From the NCBI GenBank assembly GCA_017508305.1, contig JAFVZF010000093.1:1-46051 (forward strand): a DNA stretch of 46,051 nt, written 5' to 3'. How positions within the stretch are numbered: the first letter of the stretch is position 1; every line of letters begins with the position of its first letter. Below, piece after piece: positions 16,395-28,300 of this stretch. Origin of the DNA: Paludibacteraceae bacterium. GTDB lineage: Bacteria; Bacteroidota; Bacteroidia; Bacteroidales; Paludibacteraceae. Position numbers and translations under genes: made by a program. The notes beneath the pieces are model-generated. The model did not search any database and had not been told where the DNA came from. It worked only from the letters and a program-made list of their open reading frames with translations.

Positions 16395-18434
16395 ATGACG
16401 AAACCATTTAAAAGAACAACGGTTACATCGGCACTTCCCTACGCCAATGGTCCCGTTCACATAGGTCACTTGGCAGGCGTTTATGTTCCTGCCGATATTT
16501 ACGTTCGTTACCTTCGACTAAAAGGCGAAGAGGTCTTGTTTATAGGCGGATCGGACGAACACGGAGTGCCCATCACCATCAAGGCACGCAAAGAAGGCGT
16601 AACACCACAAGATATTGTGGATCGTTATCACACCCTTATCAAAGACTCTTTTAAGGAGTTTGGAATTTCGTTCGATGTATATTCGCGTACCTCGAGCAAA
16701 ACACATCATGGCGTAGCTTCCGATTTTTTCAAAACGCTGTACGAAAAAGGCGAGTTTATTGAAAAAGAAAGCGAACAATATTACGACGAAGAGGCCAAGC
16801 AATTCTTAGCCGACCGCTACATTACCGGTGAGTGTCCCCATTGCCATGCAGAGGGCGCATACGGCGACCAATGCGAAAAATGCGGCACTTCTCTATCTCC
16901 ATTAGATTTGATCCACCCAAAATCGGCTATCAGTGGCAGTGCTCCTGTACTAAAAAAAACCAAGCACTGGTATTTGCCATTGGACAAACACGAAGCATGG
17001 CTACGCGAATGGATATTAGACGGACACAAAGAATGGCGTCCTAACGTGTATGGGCAATGCAAAAGCTGGTTAGACATGGGCTTACAACCCCGTGCCGTTA
17101 GCCGCGACTTGGATTGGGGTATTCCTGTGCCTGTAGAAGGTGCCGAAGGCAAGGTTCTTTACGTATGGTTTGACGCCCCTATCGGTTATATTTCTAACAC
17201 CAAAGAATTATTACCAGACACTTGGGAAACCTGGTGGAAAGACCCAGAAACCCGTTTGGTACATTTTATTGGCAAAGACAACATTGTATTCCACTGCATT
17301 GTATTCCCCGCCATGTTAAAAGCTGAGGGTTCCTACATTTTGCCCGACAACGTACCTTCTAACGAGTTTTTGAACCTTGAGGGTGACAAAATCTCAACTT
17401 CACGCAACTGGGCTGTTTGGTTGCACGAATATTTGGTCGATTTTCCTGGCAAACAAGACGTTTTGCGTTATGTGCTAACTGCCAATGCGCCCGAAACCAA
17501 AGACAACGATTTTACGTGGAAAGATTTTCAAGCACGTAACAACAACGAATTAGTAGCCATTTACGGCAACTTTGTAAACCGTACTTTGGTGCTTACCCAC
17601 AAATATTTTGAAGGCAAAGTGCCTGCACGTGCTGCCCTTAGCGAGTACGACGAAGCTACCTTGCAAGAATTTAAAGGCGTAAAAGAACAAGTAGAGCAAC
17701 TACTAAACAATTTCAAATTCCGCGAAGCACAAAAAGAAGCCATGAATTTGGCACGCATTGGCAATAAATACCTTGCTGATACCGAGCCTTGGAAATTGGC
17801 AAAAACCGACATGCAGCGCGTAGGCACTATTTTGAATATTGCGCTTCAGATTTCTGCCAACCTTTCCATTGTCTTTGAACCATTCTTGCCCTTTAGCTCG
17901 GCAAAATTACGTGGCTTATTGCAATTAGAGAACTGGAATTGGAGCAGTTTAGGCAGCCTTGATTTATTGGCAACAGGTAGCAGTATTGCACCCGCCGAAC
18001 TACTATTTGAAAAAATAGAAGACGCCGCTATCGATGCGCAAATAGGGCGTTTGGCTGACATCAAAAAACAAAATGAGAAACAAGCTTATCAACCTGCTAC
18101 AGTAAAAGAAGCCACCACCTTCGACGACTTTATGAAGTTGGACATTCGTGTAGGAACTGTTTTAGAATGCCAAAAAGTTCCCAAAGCCGACAAATTACTT
18201 CAATTTAAAATAGAAGATGGCATGGGTACTCGCACTATTGTTTCGGGCATTGCCAAATACTACAACCCCGAAGATTTAGTAGGTAAACAAGTATGCTTTA
18301 TTGCCAACTTCCCTCCTCGCAAACTAAAAGGCATAGAAAGCCAAGGCATGATACTTAGCGCCGAAGACGCAGACGGCCGTTTGGTGGTTATTAGTCCATC
18401 GGATCAAGTAACCAACGGCGTACAAGTAATGTAA
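16395..18434 (+). CDS. metG: Methionyl-tRNA synthetase
   Basis: 679 residues from the ATG at 16395 (a longer frame from 16344 would begin upstream of the predicted transcription start). Features: [13 protein letters not shown] (HIGH), a zinc knuckle [18 protein letters not shown] at about 145-162, and a KMSKS-position sequence of DKISTSRNW. The C-terminal 110 residues (from [22 protein letters not shown]) form the tRNA-binding domain that dimerises the enzyme. KISTS in place of KMSKS keeps the second lysine position as Thr and appears to be a lineage variant rather than damage. Terminated by the hairpin at 18441-18465. Confidence 0.97.
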   Translation: MTKPFKRTTVTSALPYANGPVHIGHLAGVYVPADIYVRYLRLKGEEVLFIGGSDEHGVPITIKARKEGVTPQDIVDRYHTLIKDSFKEFGISFDVYSRTSSKTHHGVASDFFKTLYEKGEFIEKESEQYYDEEAKQFLADRYITGECPHCHAEGAYGDQCEKCGTSLSPLDLIHPKSAISGSAPVLKKTKHWYLPLDKHEAWLREWILDGHKEWRPNVYGQCKSWLDMGLQPRAVSRDLDWGIPVPVEGAEGKVLYVWFDAPIGYISNTKELLPDTWETWWKDPETRLVHFIGKDNIVFHCIVFPAMLKAEGSYILPDNVPSNEFLNLEGDKISTSRNWAVWLHEYLVDFPGKQDVLRYVLTANAPETKDNDFTWKDFQARNNNELVAIYGNFVNRTLVLTHKYFEGKVPARAALSEYDEATLQEFKGVKEQVEQLLNNFKFREAQKEAMNLARIGNKYLADTEPWKLAKTDMQRVGTILNIALQISANLSIVFEPFLPFSSAKLRGLLQLENWNWSSLGSLDLLATGSSIAPAELLFEKIEDAAIDAQIGRLADIKKQNEKQAYQPATVKEATTFDDFMKLDIRVGTVLECQKVPKADKLLQFKIEDGMGTRTIVSGIAKYYNPEDLVGKQVCFIANFPPRKLKGIESQGMILSAEDADGRLVVISPSDQVTNGVQVM

Positions 18435-18440
18435 AAAAAA

Positions 18441-18465
18441 GAGAGCCTTAGGGCTCTTTTTTTTT
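18441..18465 (+). terminator. metG intrinsic terminator
   Basis: Stem AGAGCC/GGCTCT (18442-18447 with 18452-18457), loop TTAG, then nine T. It begins seven bases after the metG stop. Confidence 0.9.
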
Positions 18466-18478
18466 GGGTAATATTGCC

Positions 18479-18506
18479 AAAAAAGCGGTCAATTGACCGC
18501 TTTTTT
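18479..18506. terminator. Bidirectional terminator, perfect 28-base palindrome
   Basis: Six A, GCGGTC, AATT, GACCGC, six T: a perfect palindrome with A- and T-tracts on both sides. It can act as a second terminator for metG and as one for transcription coming from oadB. Confidence 0.85.
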
Positions 18507-18545
18507 GTTTATGCTGAAAATACTCTTGTATTTTATTTAAAGGTT

Positions 18546-18700
18546 GTAATTCAAGGCTTGCGTAGTCCGAGAAACCGGAGTTTACTTGGCGTAATTCTGC
18601 GATTACGCGAGGGGAGAATAAGTTTACTTATTATCCCAAGCATGAGCAGAATCGCTATAAGCAAATGAGGATTTCGAGGACAAGCATAACGCAGAAGTAC
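18546..18700. repeat. 155-bp imperfect inverted-repeat intergenic element
   Basis: The ends are related as an imperfect inverted repeat: GTAATTC (18546-18552) with GAAGTAC (18694-18700), TGCGT (18559-18563) with ACGCA (18689-18693), and GTCC...AAA...TTTA (18565-18584) with AAA...TTT...GGAC (18662-18681). Nested inside are the hairpins CGTAAT...ATTACG (18590-18607) and a stem with arms GGGA.AATAAG/CTTATT.TCCC (18612-18637), plus ATTCTGC paired with GCAGAAT. No credible ORF. It may be a structured RNA or a short non-autonomous repeat. Confidence 0.6.
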
Positions 18701-18721
18701 ACCTTTAAATAAGATACAATT

Positions 18722-19966
18722 TTATCCTAAGAAGGATATTAGAATACCCGCTGCAACAGCACTACCAATTACACCTGCCACGTTAGACGACATACAATAG
18801 TTGAGTACGTGGTTTTTAGGATCGTATTTAAGTGCTATATCGTTGGCTACACGCGATGCCATAGGCACAGCGCTCAATCCGGTAGCTCCCACCAATGGAT
18901 TGATTTTCTTTTTGCTGAATAGGTTCATGATTTTTACCAACAAAATACCACCAAAGATAGAGAAACCAAATGCCAAGAAACCGCCGGCTACAATACCCAA
19001 GGTCTGGAAGTTAAGGAAAGCATCTACTGTCATGGTAGCACCTACCGATAATCCCAAGAAAATGGTAGCGGCATTCATAATGCCATTAGAAGCCGTTTCG
19101 AACAAGCGCGAAGTATTTGCCCCTATTTCTTTAATCAAGTTACCAAACATCAACATACCCACCAACGAAACCGCATCGGGTACGATAATGGCAACGATGG
19201 TTGTCACCGCAATGGGGAATATGATTTTTAGCGCTCTCATATTCTTAAATTCGGTTTTAGAGGGATATAGCTTGTCTTGCTCTTTCATGTTAATGGACAA
19301 TTCTTTTTTAGAGCAAGTTAGCTTTACTACCAATGGAATGATAACAGGCACCAATGCCATGTACGAATAGGCAGCAATAGCAATGGGAGCCAACAAGTGA
19401 GGAGCTAACTTAAGCGTAGTAAAGATGGCAGTAGGACCATCTGCACCCCCGATAATGGCCAACGAACCGGCTTCTTGAAGGGTAAAGAATTGCGATGCCA
19501 CCAACAATACGGCAAAAATACCAAATTGCGCACCGGCACCAAAGATAGCCAACTTTAAGTTACGAAGCATCGGACCAAAGTCGGTAAGTGCACCAACCCC
19601 CATAAAGATAATAGGAGGAAGCAAACCCGATTTAATCAGCGCATAGTAGATAAGGTTCATGATACCCAAATCGTGCGCAATCTCTGGAAGTGACATTTCG
19701 TACACATTCTTAGCCACTTGCACACCATCTTTCATGTAATGCACCATACCTTCGCCATCAGCTCCTAATACACCCATGCCCCCTCCGGGAAAGTTTGCGA
19801 TAAGCACACCAAAAGCAATGGGAACCAATAGCAAGGGCTCAAATTCTTTCTTAATACCTAAGTACAACAATACAAAGGCAAGCAAATACATGATTAAAAA
19901 ACGCGGATCGGCGATTATATCGGCGATAGCCGTCATCTCATATACTTTTCTTAAAATCTCTTCCAT
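18722..19966 (-). CDS. oadB: Sodium-pumping decarboxylase beta subunit
   Basis: 414 residues, about 9-11 membrane helices. This is the Na+-translocating subunit that couples decarboxylation of carboxybiotin to export of Na+. The family signatures are visible: FMGVGALTDFGPML, the SLAIIGGADGPTAIFTT segment carrying the coupling Asp, and NPLVGATGLSAVPMASRVAN near the C-terminus. It follows oadA by 5 bases. Substrate specificity (oxaloacetate, methylmalonyl-CoA, glutaconyl-CoA) is set by the alpha subunit; beta subunits are shared in type. Confidence 0.95.
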   Translation of the reverse strand: MEEILRKVYEMTAIADIIADPRFLIMYLLAFVLLYLGIKKEFEPLLLVPIAFGVLIANFPGGGMGVLGADGEGMVHYMKDGVQVAKNVYEMSLPEIAHDLGIMNLIYYALIKSGLLPPIIFMGVGALTDFGPMLRNLKLAIFGAGAQFGIFAVLLVASQFFTLQEAGSLAIIGGADGPTAIFTTLKLAPHLLAPIAIAAYSYMALVPVIIPLVVKLTCSKKELSINMKEQDKLYPSKTEFKNMRALKIIFPIAVTTIVAIIVPDAVSLVGMLMFGNLIKEIGANTSRLFETASNGIMNAATIFLGLSVGATMTVDAFLNFQTLGIVAGGFLAFGFSIFGGILLVKIMNLFSKKKINPLVGATGLSAVPMASRVANDIALKYDPKNHVLNYCMSSNVAGVIGSAVAAGILISFLG

Positions 19967-19971
19967 AAGTC

Positions 19972-21819
19972 TTAGGCTTTGATTTTCATCAATACATCAT
20001 CTTCGGCAACAGAAGCACCTGCCCCAAAACAGATTTCTGTAATCACACCATCACATTCGGCAGCAATAGCATTGAAGGTTTTCATTGCCTCGATATAGCA
20101 AACGGTTTGACCGGCTTTCACTACATCGCCCACTTTTACAGTAGGTTCACCTTGCGATTTTGCCAAATAGAATTTACCTTCTAATGGAGCGGCTAATTCT
20201 TTGCCTTCGCCTGTACCGACGGCAGCAGCAGAAGCTGAAGCAGCTGAAGCAGCAGGCATAGCACCGGCTTCGCCAACGGTTACTTGATAAGCAACTCCAT
20301 TTACCTCTACTTGTACGGTTTGAGGAAGTGCAACACCACCTGCATTGGCTTTTTCGGCTTTTTTCTTTGCCAAATCGGCCTCAAAATCGGCTTTGGCTTG
20401 ACCCGATTTGTACAAACGATATTGTTGTGGGTGCATGGCTAATTCAAACAATTCTTCGTCGTCTTCGCCCAAATCCCAACCATTCTCTGCCATTTCTTTG
20501 CGGAAACCATCCAACGCATCGGGATAAGAATCCTGTGGATTACCGGTAAAGAATTCGCGGCCCTGTTGTTTGGCTTTTTCTATCAATTCGGGAGCGATAG
20601 GACCGGGCAAACGACCCGATTTACCCAATAGCATATCCCAAATATCGTCGGCAATCATGCTCCAACGTTCGCGTCCTTTTTCCATTTGGATTACGTTCAT
20701 TTGAGCCATATTTTTAACGTATTGACTAAAAGGAGTTACCAATGGAGGATAGCCCATCTTAGGCCATACGTAAGCTACTTCGTTAAATAGTTTTACCAAC
20801 ATTTGGTCTTGCGTCATGGGTTCTTTGCCGTTTTTAGCGAAGTACTTGTTCAAGCTGTCAAGCGCATCGTTTAGGTCGTTCATCAAGCTACCCATCATAC
20901 CACCGGGAAGTCCGGGAGCAATCAAAAGCGAGTTCATTTGACGGTTACGTGCAGGAATGTAGTAACCCAAGAAATCGTCCATCATGGCTTGCACTTGGCT
21001 ACGCACTTCCATGTAAGCTTCCATGTTAATTTCTGGTACATCAAAACCTGCATCTTTCAACATCGCCTGAACAGCCAATACGTCTGCATGACCTGTACCC
21101 CAAGACAAAGGTTCCATACCTACATCCACATAATCACAACCTGCTTTACATACCTCCAAGATAGATGCCATGCTAAAGCCCGGACCTGCATGCGAGTGGT
21201 ATTGAATAGGAATATTGGGGTATTTGGTTTTGATGTTCTTCACAATTTCGCCCAAGGTTACAGGACGACCAATACCTGCCATGTCTTTTAAGCAGATTTC
21301 GTCCGCACCGGCTTCGATTAGCTCGAATGCCATATTGGTGTAGTATTCTACGGTGTGCAAAGGCGAGAAAGTGATGCACAAACAGCATTGTGAAATCATG
21401 CCACCATCGTGTGCATATTTAATAGAAGGAATGATATTACGTGTATCGTTCAATCCGCAGAAAGTACGTGCAATATCTGTTCCTTGTTTTTTCTTCACTT
21501 TATAGAATAGCTGACGCACATCTGCAGGAACAGGATTCATGCGCAAGCCATTAAGTGCACGGTCCAACATGTGGGTTTGAATACCTGCTTCATGGAAAGG
21601 TTTGGTCCATTCTCTAACGGCTTTGTTGGGGTTTTCGCCGTACAACAAATTTACTTGTTCAAATCCGCCACCATTGGTTTCTACACGGGCAAAACAGCCC
21701 ATTTTTACAATAGCTGGCGCTACTTTTACCAATTGATCAACACGTGGCACATACTTACCGGCCGATTGCCACATATCTCTAAATAGTAGAGAAAATTTTA
21801 CTTGTCTTTTCTTTGCCAT
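19972..21819 (-). CDS. oadA: Oxaloacetate decarboxylase alpha subunit, biotin-carrying
   Basis: 615 residues: carboxyltransferase domain (about 8-470), an Ala-rich linker near 535, and a biotinyl domain with EAMKTFNA, biotin site Lys580. Metal and catalytic residues are recognisable: FRD (Asp15), LKDMAG (the carboxylated Lys) and HSHAGPGFSMA (two metal His). The usual RDAHQS reads RDMWQS, and DTALSSFSGGTSQP is replaced by DVGMEPLSWGTGHAD, so this is the diverged form of the enzyme seen in Bacteroidales. The reaction is probably oxaloacetate decarboxylation, but pyruvate carboxylase B-like use is possible. Biotinylation would come from birA (12680-13408). Confidence 0.9.
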   Translation of the reverse strand: MAKKRQVKFSLLFRDMWQSAGKYVPRVDQLVKVAPAIVKMGCFARVETNGGGFEQVNLLYGENPNKAVREWTKPFHEAGIQTHMLDRALNGLRMNPVPADVRQLFYKVKKKQGTDIARTFCGLNDTRNIIPSIKYAHDGGMISQCCLCITFSPLHTVEYYTNMAFELIEAGADEICLKDMAGIGRPVTLGEIVKNIKTKYPNIPIQYHSHAGPGFSMASILEVCKAGCDYVDVGMEPLSWGTGHADVLAVQAMLKDAGFDVPEINMEAYMEVRSQVQAMMDDFLGYYIPARNRQMNSLLIAPGLPGGMMGSLMNDLNDALDSLNKYFAKNGKEPMTQDQMLVKLFNEVAYVWPKMGYPPLVTPFSQYVKNMAQMNVIQMEKGRERWSMIADDIWDMLLGKSGRLPGPIAPELIEKAKQQGREFFTGNPQDSYPDALDGFRKEMAENGWDLGEDDEELFELAMHPQQYRLYKSGQAKADFEADLAKKKAEKANAGGVALPQTVQVEVNGVAYQVTVGEAGAMPAASAASASAAAVGTGEGKELAAPLEGKFYLAKSQGEPTVKVGDVVKAGQTVCYIEAMKTFNAIAAECDGVITEICFGAGASVAEDDVLMKIKA

Positions 21820-21830
21820 AGTATAAGGTA

Positions 21831-22136
21831 TTATAATTTTTCTATTTTTTGAGCTGCTTTCTTGCCACCGCTAATTGTCAAGATGGCTTTATTGATGGCT
21901 TCTTGTACATTGCTATCAATGGTTTGCACCGCATTGACGATTGGTTTAACTTCTTCTGGGAAAAATCTATTGACTGTTTTAATCAGCAAGTTACCCAATA
22001 AGATGATAATCGTCAATACTGCAAACACGGTAAGCAAACCGATTAACATAAGTATCGAGGCTTCTAAAAACATATCCCAATTGGATAGCTGCTCTGCCGC
22101 TACCGGGACATTTAGTAAAATGACTGTTAAGTTCAT
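21831..22136 (-). CDS. oadG: Decarboxylase gamma subunit
   Basis: 101 residues with one membrane helix (about 28-52: ASILMLIGLLTVFAVLTIIILLGNLL) and a charged cytoplasmic tail, the OadG/MmdD arrangement that anchors alpha to beta. First gene of the operon, 11 bases before oadA. A -7 box TATCTTTG lies at 22211-22218. Confidence 0.9.
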   Translation of the reverse strand: MNLTVILLNVPVAAEQLSNWDMFLEASILMLIGLLTVFAVLTIIILLGNLLIKTVNRFFPEEVKPIVNAVQTIDSNVQEAINKAILTISGGKKAAQKIEKL

Positions 22137-22210
22137 ATTGTATTCGTTTGTGTTTTTTTACTATATCCTGTATATTTATACGATATATTGCATAAAAATG
22201 CAAAATCAAA

Positions 22211-22218
22211 CAAAGATA
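22211..22218 (-). promoter_or_regulatory. -7 box of the oadGAB operon
   Basis: TATCTTTG on the minus strand, about 70 bases ahead of oadG. The -33 region is A/T-rich without a TTG at the right distance, so support is partial. Confidence 0.45.
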
Positions 22219-22220
22219 GC

Positions 22221-22286
22221 AAAAAAATATAAAATTACCGATATTTTGCCCCTTTTTATTTTAAGGTGGTGACAAAATACCGGTAA
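22221..22286 (-). terminator. sprA terminator
   Basis: 14-base arms (22273-22286 and 22235-22248) with one mismatch enclose a 24-base loop that can fold further. On the minus strand they are followed by a T-rich tail ending at 22221. This separates sprA from the oadG promoter. Confidence 0.75.
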
Positions 22287-22310
22287 TTGATACAAATTTA
22301 TTACAGAAAA

Positions 22311-25300
22311 CTATCTTGTAAGCAACACCTTGACGCTGATTCCTACCTCAGAAATAGTGGTAGGATACGAGGTAGAAACTACAGGTGTACGCATTTGCAA
22401 ATCGTAGAAGAGATTAAAACTGATGCGCTCGCTAAACACATAGTTCGCCAAGAACTTAAACGTGGTCACCCAATCGCCGGCAGTAGCTTGTGTCTCATTT
22501 TGCTCTATTTTATGCACCAATGTTTTGGTGTCCTTGATGGAGAAATCGGCACGCAAGGTAAGGTCATTATTCACCTGTTTTGACGATTTTCCTTGACGCA
22601 ACGAAAATTTCAAATCGCTAAATTTATAACCAAGCCCCACCACATATTCGTTATTATGTGATTCTACCAACTGGTTGCTTGCCAAGTTCAAGCCCATGTT
22701 ACGTCCTTTGCGCCATTCTGCTTTAAGCGACAAACTGTTTTTCAAGTTTACATCCACCCCAATCAACGGACTAAACTGCTCGTTAATGGTAACAGCATTG
22801 AAGGTATAGCGGCTGGATGGCGTCATACCCCCTGTCAGCACATCTTCGATATAACCAAAATCATCCCCATAGGTCGGGTCTGCAATAAAGGTCTGATCGC
22901 CGCCATACGAGCCTATTTGATATTTACAGGTGTATGCATGGGTAATGTTAAAGCTACGGAACTTCTCTTGGAACCAAGGTATACGCATAAGCGAATTACA
23001 GCTTACTTGCCAGTTGGGCAAGAACGTCCAGAAATCGGGCATAGAAGATAAGTTTACTCCTTCTACATTTCTGCCACCGTAGGCTGCCAAGAAGGCAGGA
23101 ATCAAGACATCGTCCGAGTTCAATCCAAAAGGCGAGGACGGATTGTATTTTTGCTGTAAACGCGACTGAATAACACTTCGATACGACAAGAATTTGTTAA
23201 ACAAATCGCCACCCATACCCGTAAAGGCTGTTCCTATCGCCACGTAGCTCATCGACAAGCTACCATTTAGATTAGTCAATTGACTATCCCCGTTCAATTT
23301 CACATCTCTGTTTTCTACAAATTGACGGTTGGCAGCCACGTTAATTTTAAATCCGGGGAAAGGTTCTACCAAAGCGGTTGCCTTAAAGGTTTCGTTATGG
23401 ATAAACTGCACCGGATTATAAATAGCGTCCGATGTTAGCAACCAACCGTTTGACAAGGCTCTGTTCAAAATATCGTCACTCTGTATACCAAAGACAAAAT
23501 CCCAACCCGGAGCCGTCATATCGTTGTAGCTTGTCAATCCAAGGCAGGTAACACCGGGACGGAAACCGGGTAGTATCGTACCATCCGTTTGCGAATAGTT
23601 AAAGGTAACGTTGCGCAAAAGCATCAACACCCTTGCCGTTACATCCAATGCCACATTGCCTGCGGGATCATTACCACCTGTTTGCACATTGACAGCTACC
23701 GTCACTTTTTCTTTGCCTATCACTCTAATGGTATTGGCATCTACCACCTTGTATTTAAGCTTGTACTTTTTACCATCGACCGTTGCTTTGATACGTGGAT
23801 TCTTGTCGTTTAAGCGGTGTTTAATCACAATGGTATCGCCTTTTTCCAACGTAATTTCTTTGTCAAAGTTCTTAACCGGTTTTTTACGTTGACCTCCGCG
23901 CGAAGAGCCGTATTTACGGTTTACTTCTTTGAGATAGGACGATTTGTTGTATAGGGTTTCAAAATTAAACTTACCATCCAACTGCCATGTGCCTTTACTG
24001 CTTGCCGTGTTGGCTATCACATCCGTTCCGTTTACCCATTGATACGTACCATCGTACTTAAAGTTGGCATTGATCCAATTGAACAGCTGCATTTTATTGA
24101 AAGGAACTGCCCACGATGCTGTAAAACGTTGGTTGTAGTCTTGTGGAGAGCCCAACTCTTTTAAACTTGACCATACCGAGTCTTTCCACATTTGGTACTC
24201 GTCCGGATACAACTCGCTATTTACGCCACCGTCGTTTTCATTGATCAGCGAACGATTAGAGGTAGTTAGGGTTAGCTTGATATTCTTGGTTAAATCCCAT
24301 GCAAAGTCAAAGTCGTTGTTCCACATAAAATCTTTGGCAAACGATGGTTCTAAGGCAGATCCACCTTCTTGAAAGTCTCTCACCACCTGTTCGTAATAGT
24401 TTCGTACAAAGTTGGTTTTGAAAGACACCAATTTAGGAGCATAATAGAATCCAAAATCGGTTAGCCACTTGGCATATTTTGACTTTTTAAGTGCTTCGAT
24501 CTTAGCAAAAGGTTCTACCGGCTCGGGCGACCACGAAAACTCGTACGATCCGTACGCATTGCAATACTGATCTACCTGTCGAGTAGTATTAGGGTCTTGC
24601 GAAACCGTCTCCGAGTACGAACCACCTATGGTAAAGTTGGCAGGGTCCCATGGACGCTGTCCCTTTTTACTGCTTATTCCCACACGAATAGCAGGAACCG
24701 ATAAACTTTGCGTGGTCACCTTATCTTGCGCCACGCTTAAGATAGAGTCGCGCATCTGTTTCGAACCTGTCGCCGCCAACGCATCGCTTAACAAAATATC
24801 TTTATCCAATGGATTGTACTTAGGATTGACAATTTCTTGCGAGAGCGAATAGCGTACCGGGAAGGTAACATTTGCTTTTTCGGGGAAAAGTTTGCCCAAC
24901 TCGATGCTGGCATTTACATTGTATTGATAGTAATCGTCTTGACGACGTTCTTGCACCTTTTGTTCTACTCCACCATAACCGATGGTTTCTACACGACCTG
25001 CCGCATTCACTTTGATAAAGTCGGACAACGCCAAGTCCAAACTGGCACGTGCTGCCACGCCTCCTTGTTCGTTAAAATTGGTAAGCAACAACTCGTCCAC
25101 CCAGATTTCTGCCGATTTTTGGGTACGAGAACCATTGCGCACCCCAATCATCAACACATCTACTTCGCCCAAACTTGGATTACCCACAATGGTCATACGG
25201 TTATTGGGGTTATTAAAGTCCATCAACGAATAGGGTGTCAAGTTGGTAACCGACGATCCTTGACGTGCTTTTTCTTCGTTCCTTGCTTTCTTAAGCTCGG

Positions 25301-28300
25301 TCAAAAACTCGAGTGGCAAGGTTATTTTATTATTTTTGGGCCAAACCATCTCACGGTCGGAGGTGATATTGTTGGAATACTGACCTTCGGGGGTGATGGT
25401 CAATGGCACCTCGTACTCGTAATAGTTATTTTGGTAATCCGATCCTAATCGGATAAATAGTTTTAAATCGTTATCTTTCAATTCGTTTACCTCGTCCGGC
25501 AAGGCTTCGGCGTGCACAAACATTTCCAACTGACCGTACTGACGCATATCGTAACCACCCAAACGCTTATACATAGCACGTGCATCCTTGGGCGATAGAT
25601 TCAACACCTTGATCACCATTGATTGTTCGTTTTCTTGACGAACTTGTTGTTGGCTGGGGTCTATTTCGCGAGTTACTCCGGGAGGCAATATGTAATTTAC
25701 CGGCGTTTTATCGGCATTTTCTTCGATGCTGACCGAAGACATCTCAATCATGGCATCGTCTTGATGATGGCCACGTTCCAATTCTTTGGTATAGGTACGC
25801 CATTCGCCTTTAACCAACTCCATGGTGGCAAAACGAAGGTTCACGTCTTCGACAAAGTTAGTCAAGTACAAACGCATAAAACGAATGGACTTAAAGCTAC
25901 GGATACCCCCTTGCGAAATATAGTTATCTGCATCGCGCAATGGAATTTTAAATTGATACCAATGCACAGTACCGGTTGTACCATCCTTTAGTGTCACCAC
26001 CGAAGTAACTCTGTCTGTAATAAAGTTACGCCCCACCACCATATCACTTGGACGTAACGACACCTTGTATTCGTAGTATTTTTCGCCATCGCCCATGGTA
26101 TTATCCAAGTTGATATCCTCGACATCCGGTTTATTGGTCGATGCGGTGGTATAGGCGTCCGACTCATTTCTTGCTTTGGAGTTGCCTTCTGTACCATTGT
26201 AGTAACGATAGCGATCCAACACACCGACTTCTGCTGCGTCGTAATCAGCACCACGATAGTGGTGGAAATTATCACCGGCAGGGTCATTTAAGGGAGAATA
26301 TTCGTCCTTTTCCATGGTCTCGATCACCTGCGGGCTTAGTTTGGAGCGTAGTTGCTGCACAAAATGTGCATAACTTTCGTGTTGCAACTCTTCTACCGTA
26401 GTTAAACCATCCAAACCAACGTCTTGCGCATTTCTGGCATCGACAGAGTTATCGAAAGCATATACCACCGATTGTTGAGTAGGTGCTTTACCCCATGTGG
26501 TCGTTACCACATTTTCCATATTGCCATCGGTTGGCAAACCATTTTCGTAGAATTTACGACCGTCCTTCAAAATATCTTCCGATATATCTCCCAAGTTAAT
26601 GTACATATCCCCACCCTGCATACTTCCATCGTTGTACACAAAGGGGTCCATCAACCAAAATTCCAAGTACTCGATGTTGTTGGATTCAAAGTCGGTCGTT
26701 TCTAATTTGCGCATAATACCTGCCCATTTAGAAGCAGGATTTTTCATTTTACCGTTTTGGTCGTAGCTATCGGCATAAATATTATAGGGACCACGTTCGG
26801 TAGGATGATACGCCAAATCGAGGGTCTGAATATAGCTTGATTGTCCATACACCAACTCTCTGTTAGGGAATATTTCATTTTCGGAGATTTGACGCACAAA
26901 GTGATTGGAAAGTTGTTCTTTGTCTTTTCTAATGTGCGAAGGCGTATTGGCTGTGCTTTGATTAAATAGATTATCGATGTAGTACCACGACAGCAAGGCG
27001 CGGTTTTTACCGTATTCCACATTGTTGCTAAGCATGGATTCGGCAAAACGAGCTGGCGTACTTGCCAAACGCCAATTAGAAGCATAACGTACATCAAAAC
27101 CGATAGTGGTAGACTCAAAGTCGTCTATATAAGCCTTTCCTTGCGCACCACGGGCAGAGCCGGGTATCATGTGCGCAAATTCGGCATCAAAAGCAATGGT
27201 CGATGCTTGTTTTAGGTTTAGTATCGGCAATTTATTGAGCCAATCGGTTATGGCTTGGAATTGATTACGGTACGATGTATTCAAGCCCCAAATGGTATTT
27301 GCCACCGGATCATCGCCATAAGTTACTTTAGAAGTAAGCGGTTTTTCGGAGAAATACATAAGCGTACCACCCACATTAAAGTGATCGTTAAAGGCATAAT
27401 TCAGCGAAGTACCAATCAACGATTTGCGTTGCATATTAAACATCGATTGGCTTTCGACCGATACGCTGATGGGAGTACCTAAGTCTATTAAATCTTGATT
27501 CATGATGGTAACAACCCCCATCATGTAATCGACGGTATAGTCCACATTCTCGGTAAGCACCACACCACCTGCGGTAACCCTTACCGACCCTTTGGGTATG
27601 TTCATGGCATTGAGCCTGATTTCCGAGCCGGAAGAAGCCCTGTATTCTCCCTCTAAGTAGAACTTGTTTTTTTCGGCATATTCTTGAGCCGTGGTTAAAG
27701 TAGAATCGTACAACTCTTGAAAACAATACTTTTCGACCAGCTTAGGATCATTTCCCAACTTTTTCGCCAAATGCGATCCAAAAGGTTCTACAACGGGGAA
27801 TATAATTTTACCGTTTTGACTGATAATGGTATAGCCCTCAATAAAGTCAAAAATACCATCCCCCTTGGGACGTTCGTTGCCGTGCGAATCCAAATGATCC
27901 AATCCCATTACACGCAACAATGGTTCTTTGGCAATAGGACCTTCTGTAATGTAGCGCAAGTCGATACCGGTCGAATCGTTCTTGTACATCACATTCATGG
28001 TAAACTTGCTTTCCTGTACCTGATATGCACCCAACGAATAGATGTTTTTCATCATCAAGTCCCACGTTGGCATCTGCGGCGATTTATCGGTCGATTTTAG
28101 CAGTTTTAATGCCAATGGTTTGCTAAACTCGCCCGACGAGTTAGACAGCTCGCCCACGGTATACACCTTTCCTTGGTAGGTATATTGGAAAGCTACTGCC
28201 AACATCTCATCATTATTCAAAGCAGATTTGAGCGATATATACCCCAATTCTTTGTTTAAGGTATAATCTGCCTCTTCTAACTTGCGTACCCCCTCCATTT

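Noticed and set aside
18474..18668. 64-residue plus-strand ORF after metG
   Set aside because: It starts inside a terminator and runs through the inverted-repeat element.
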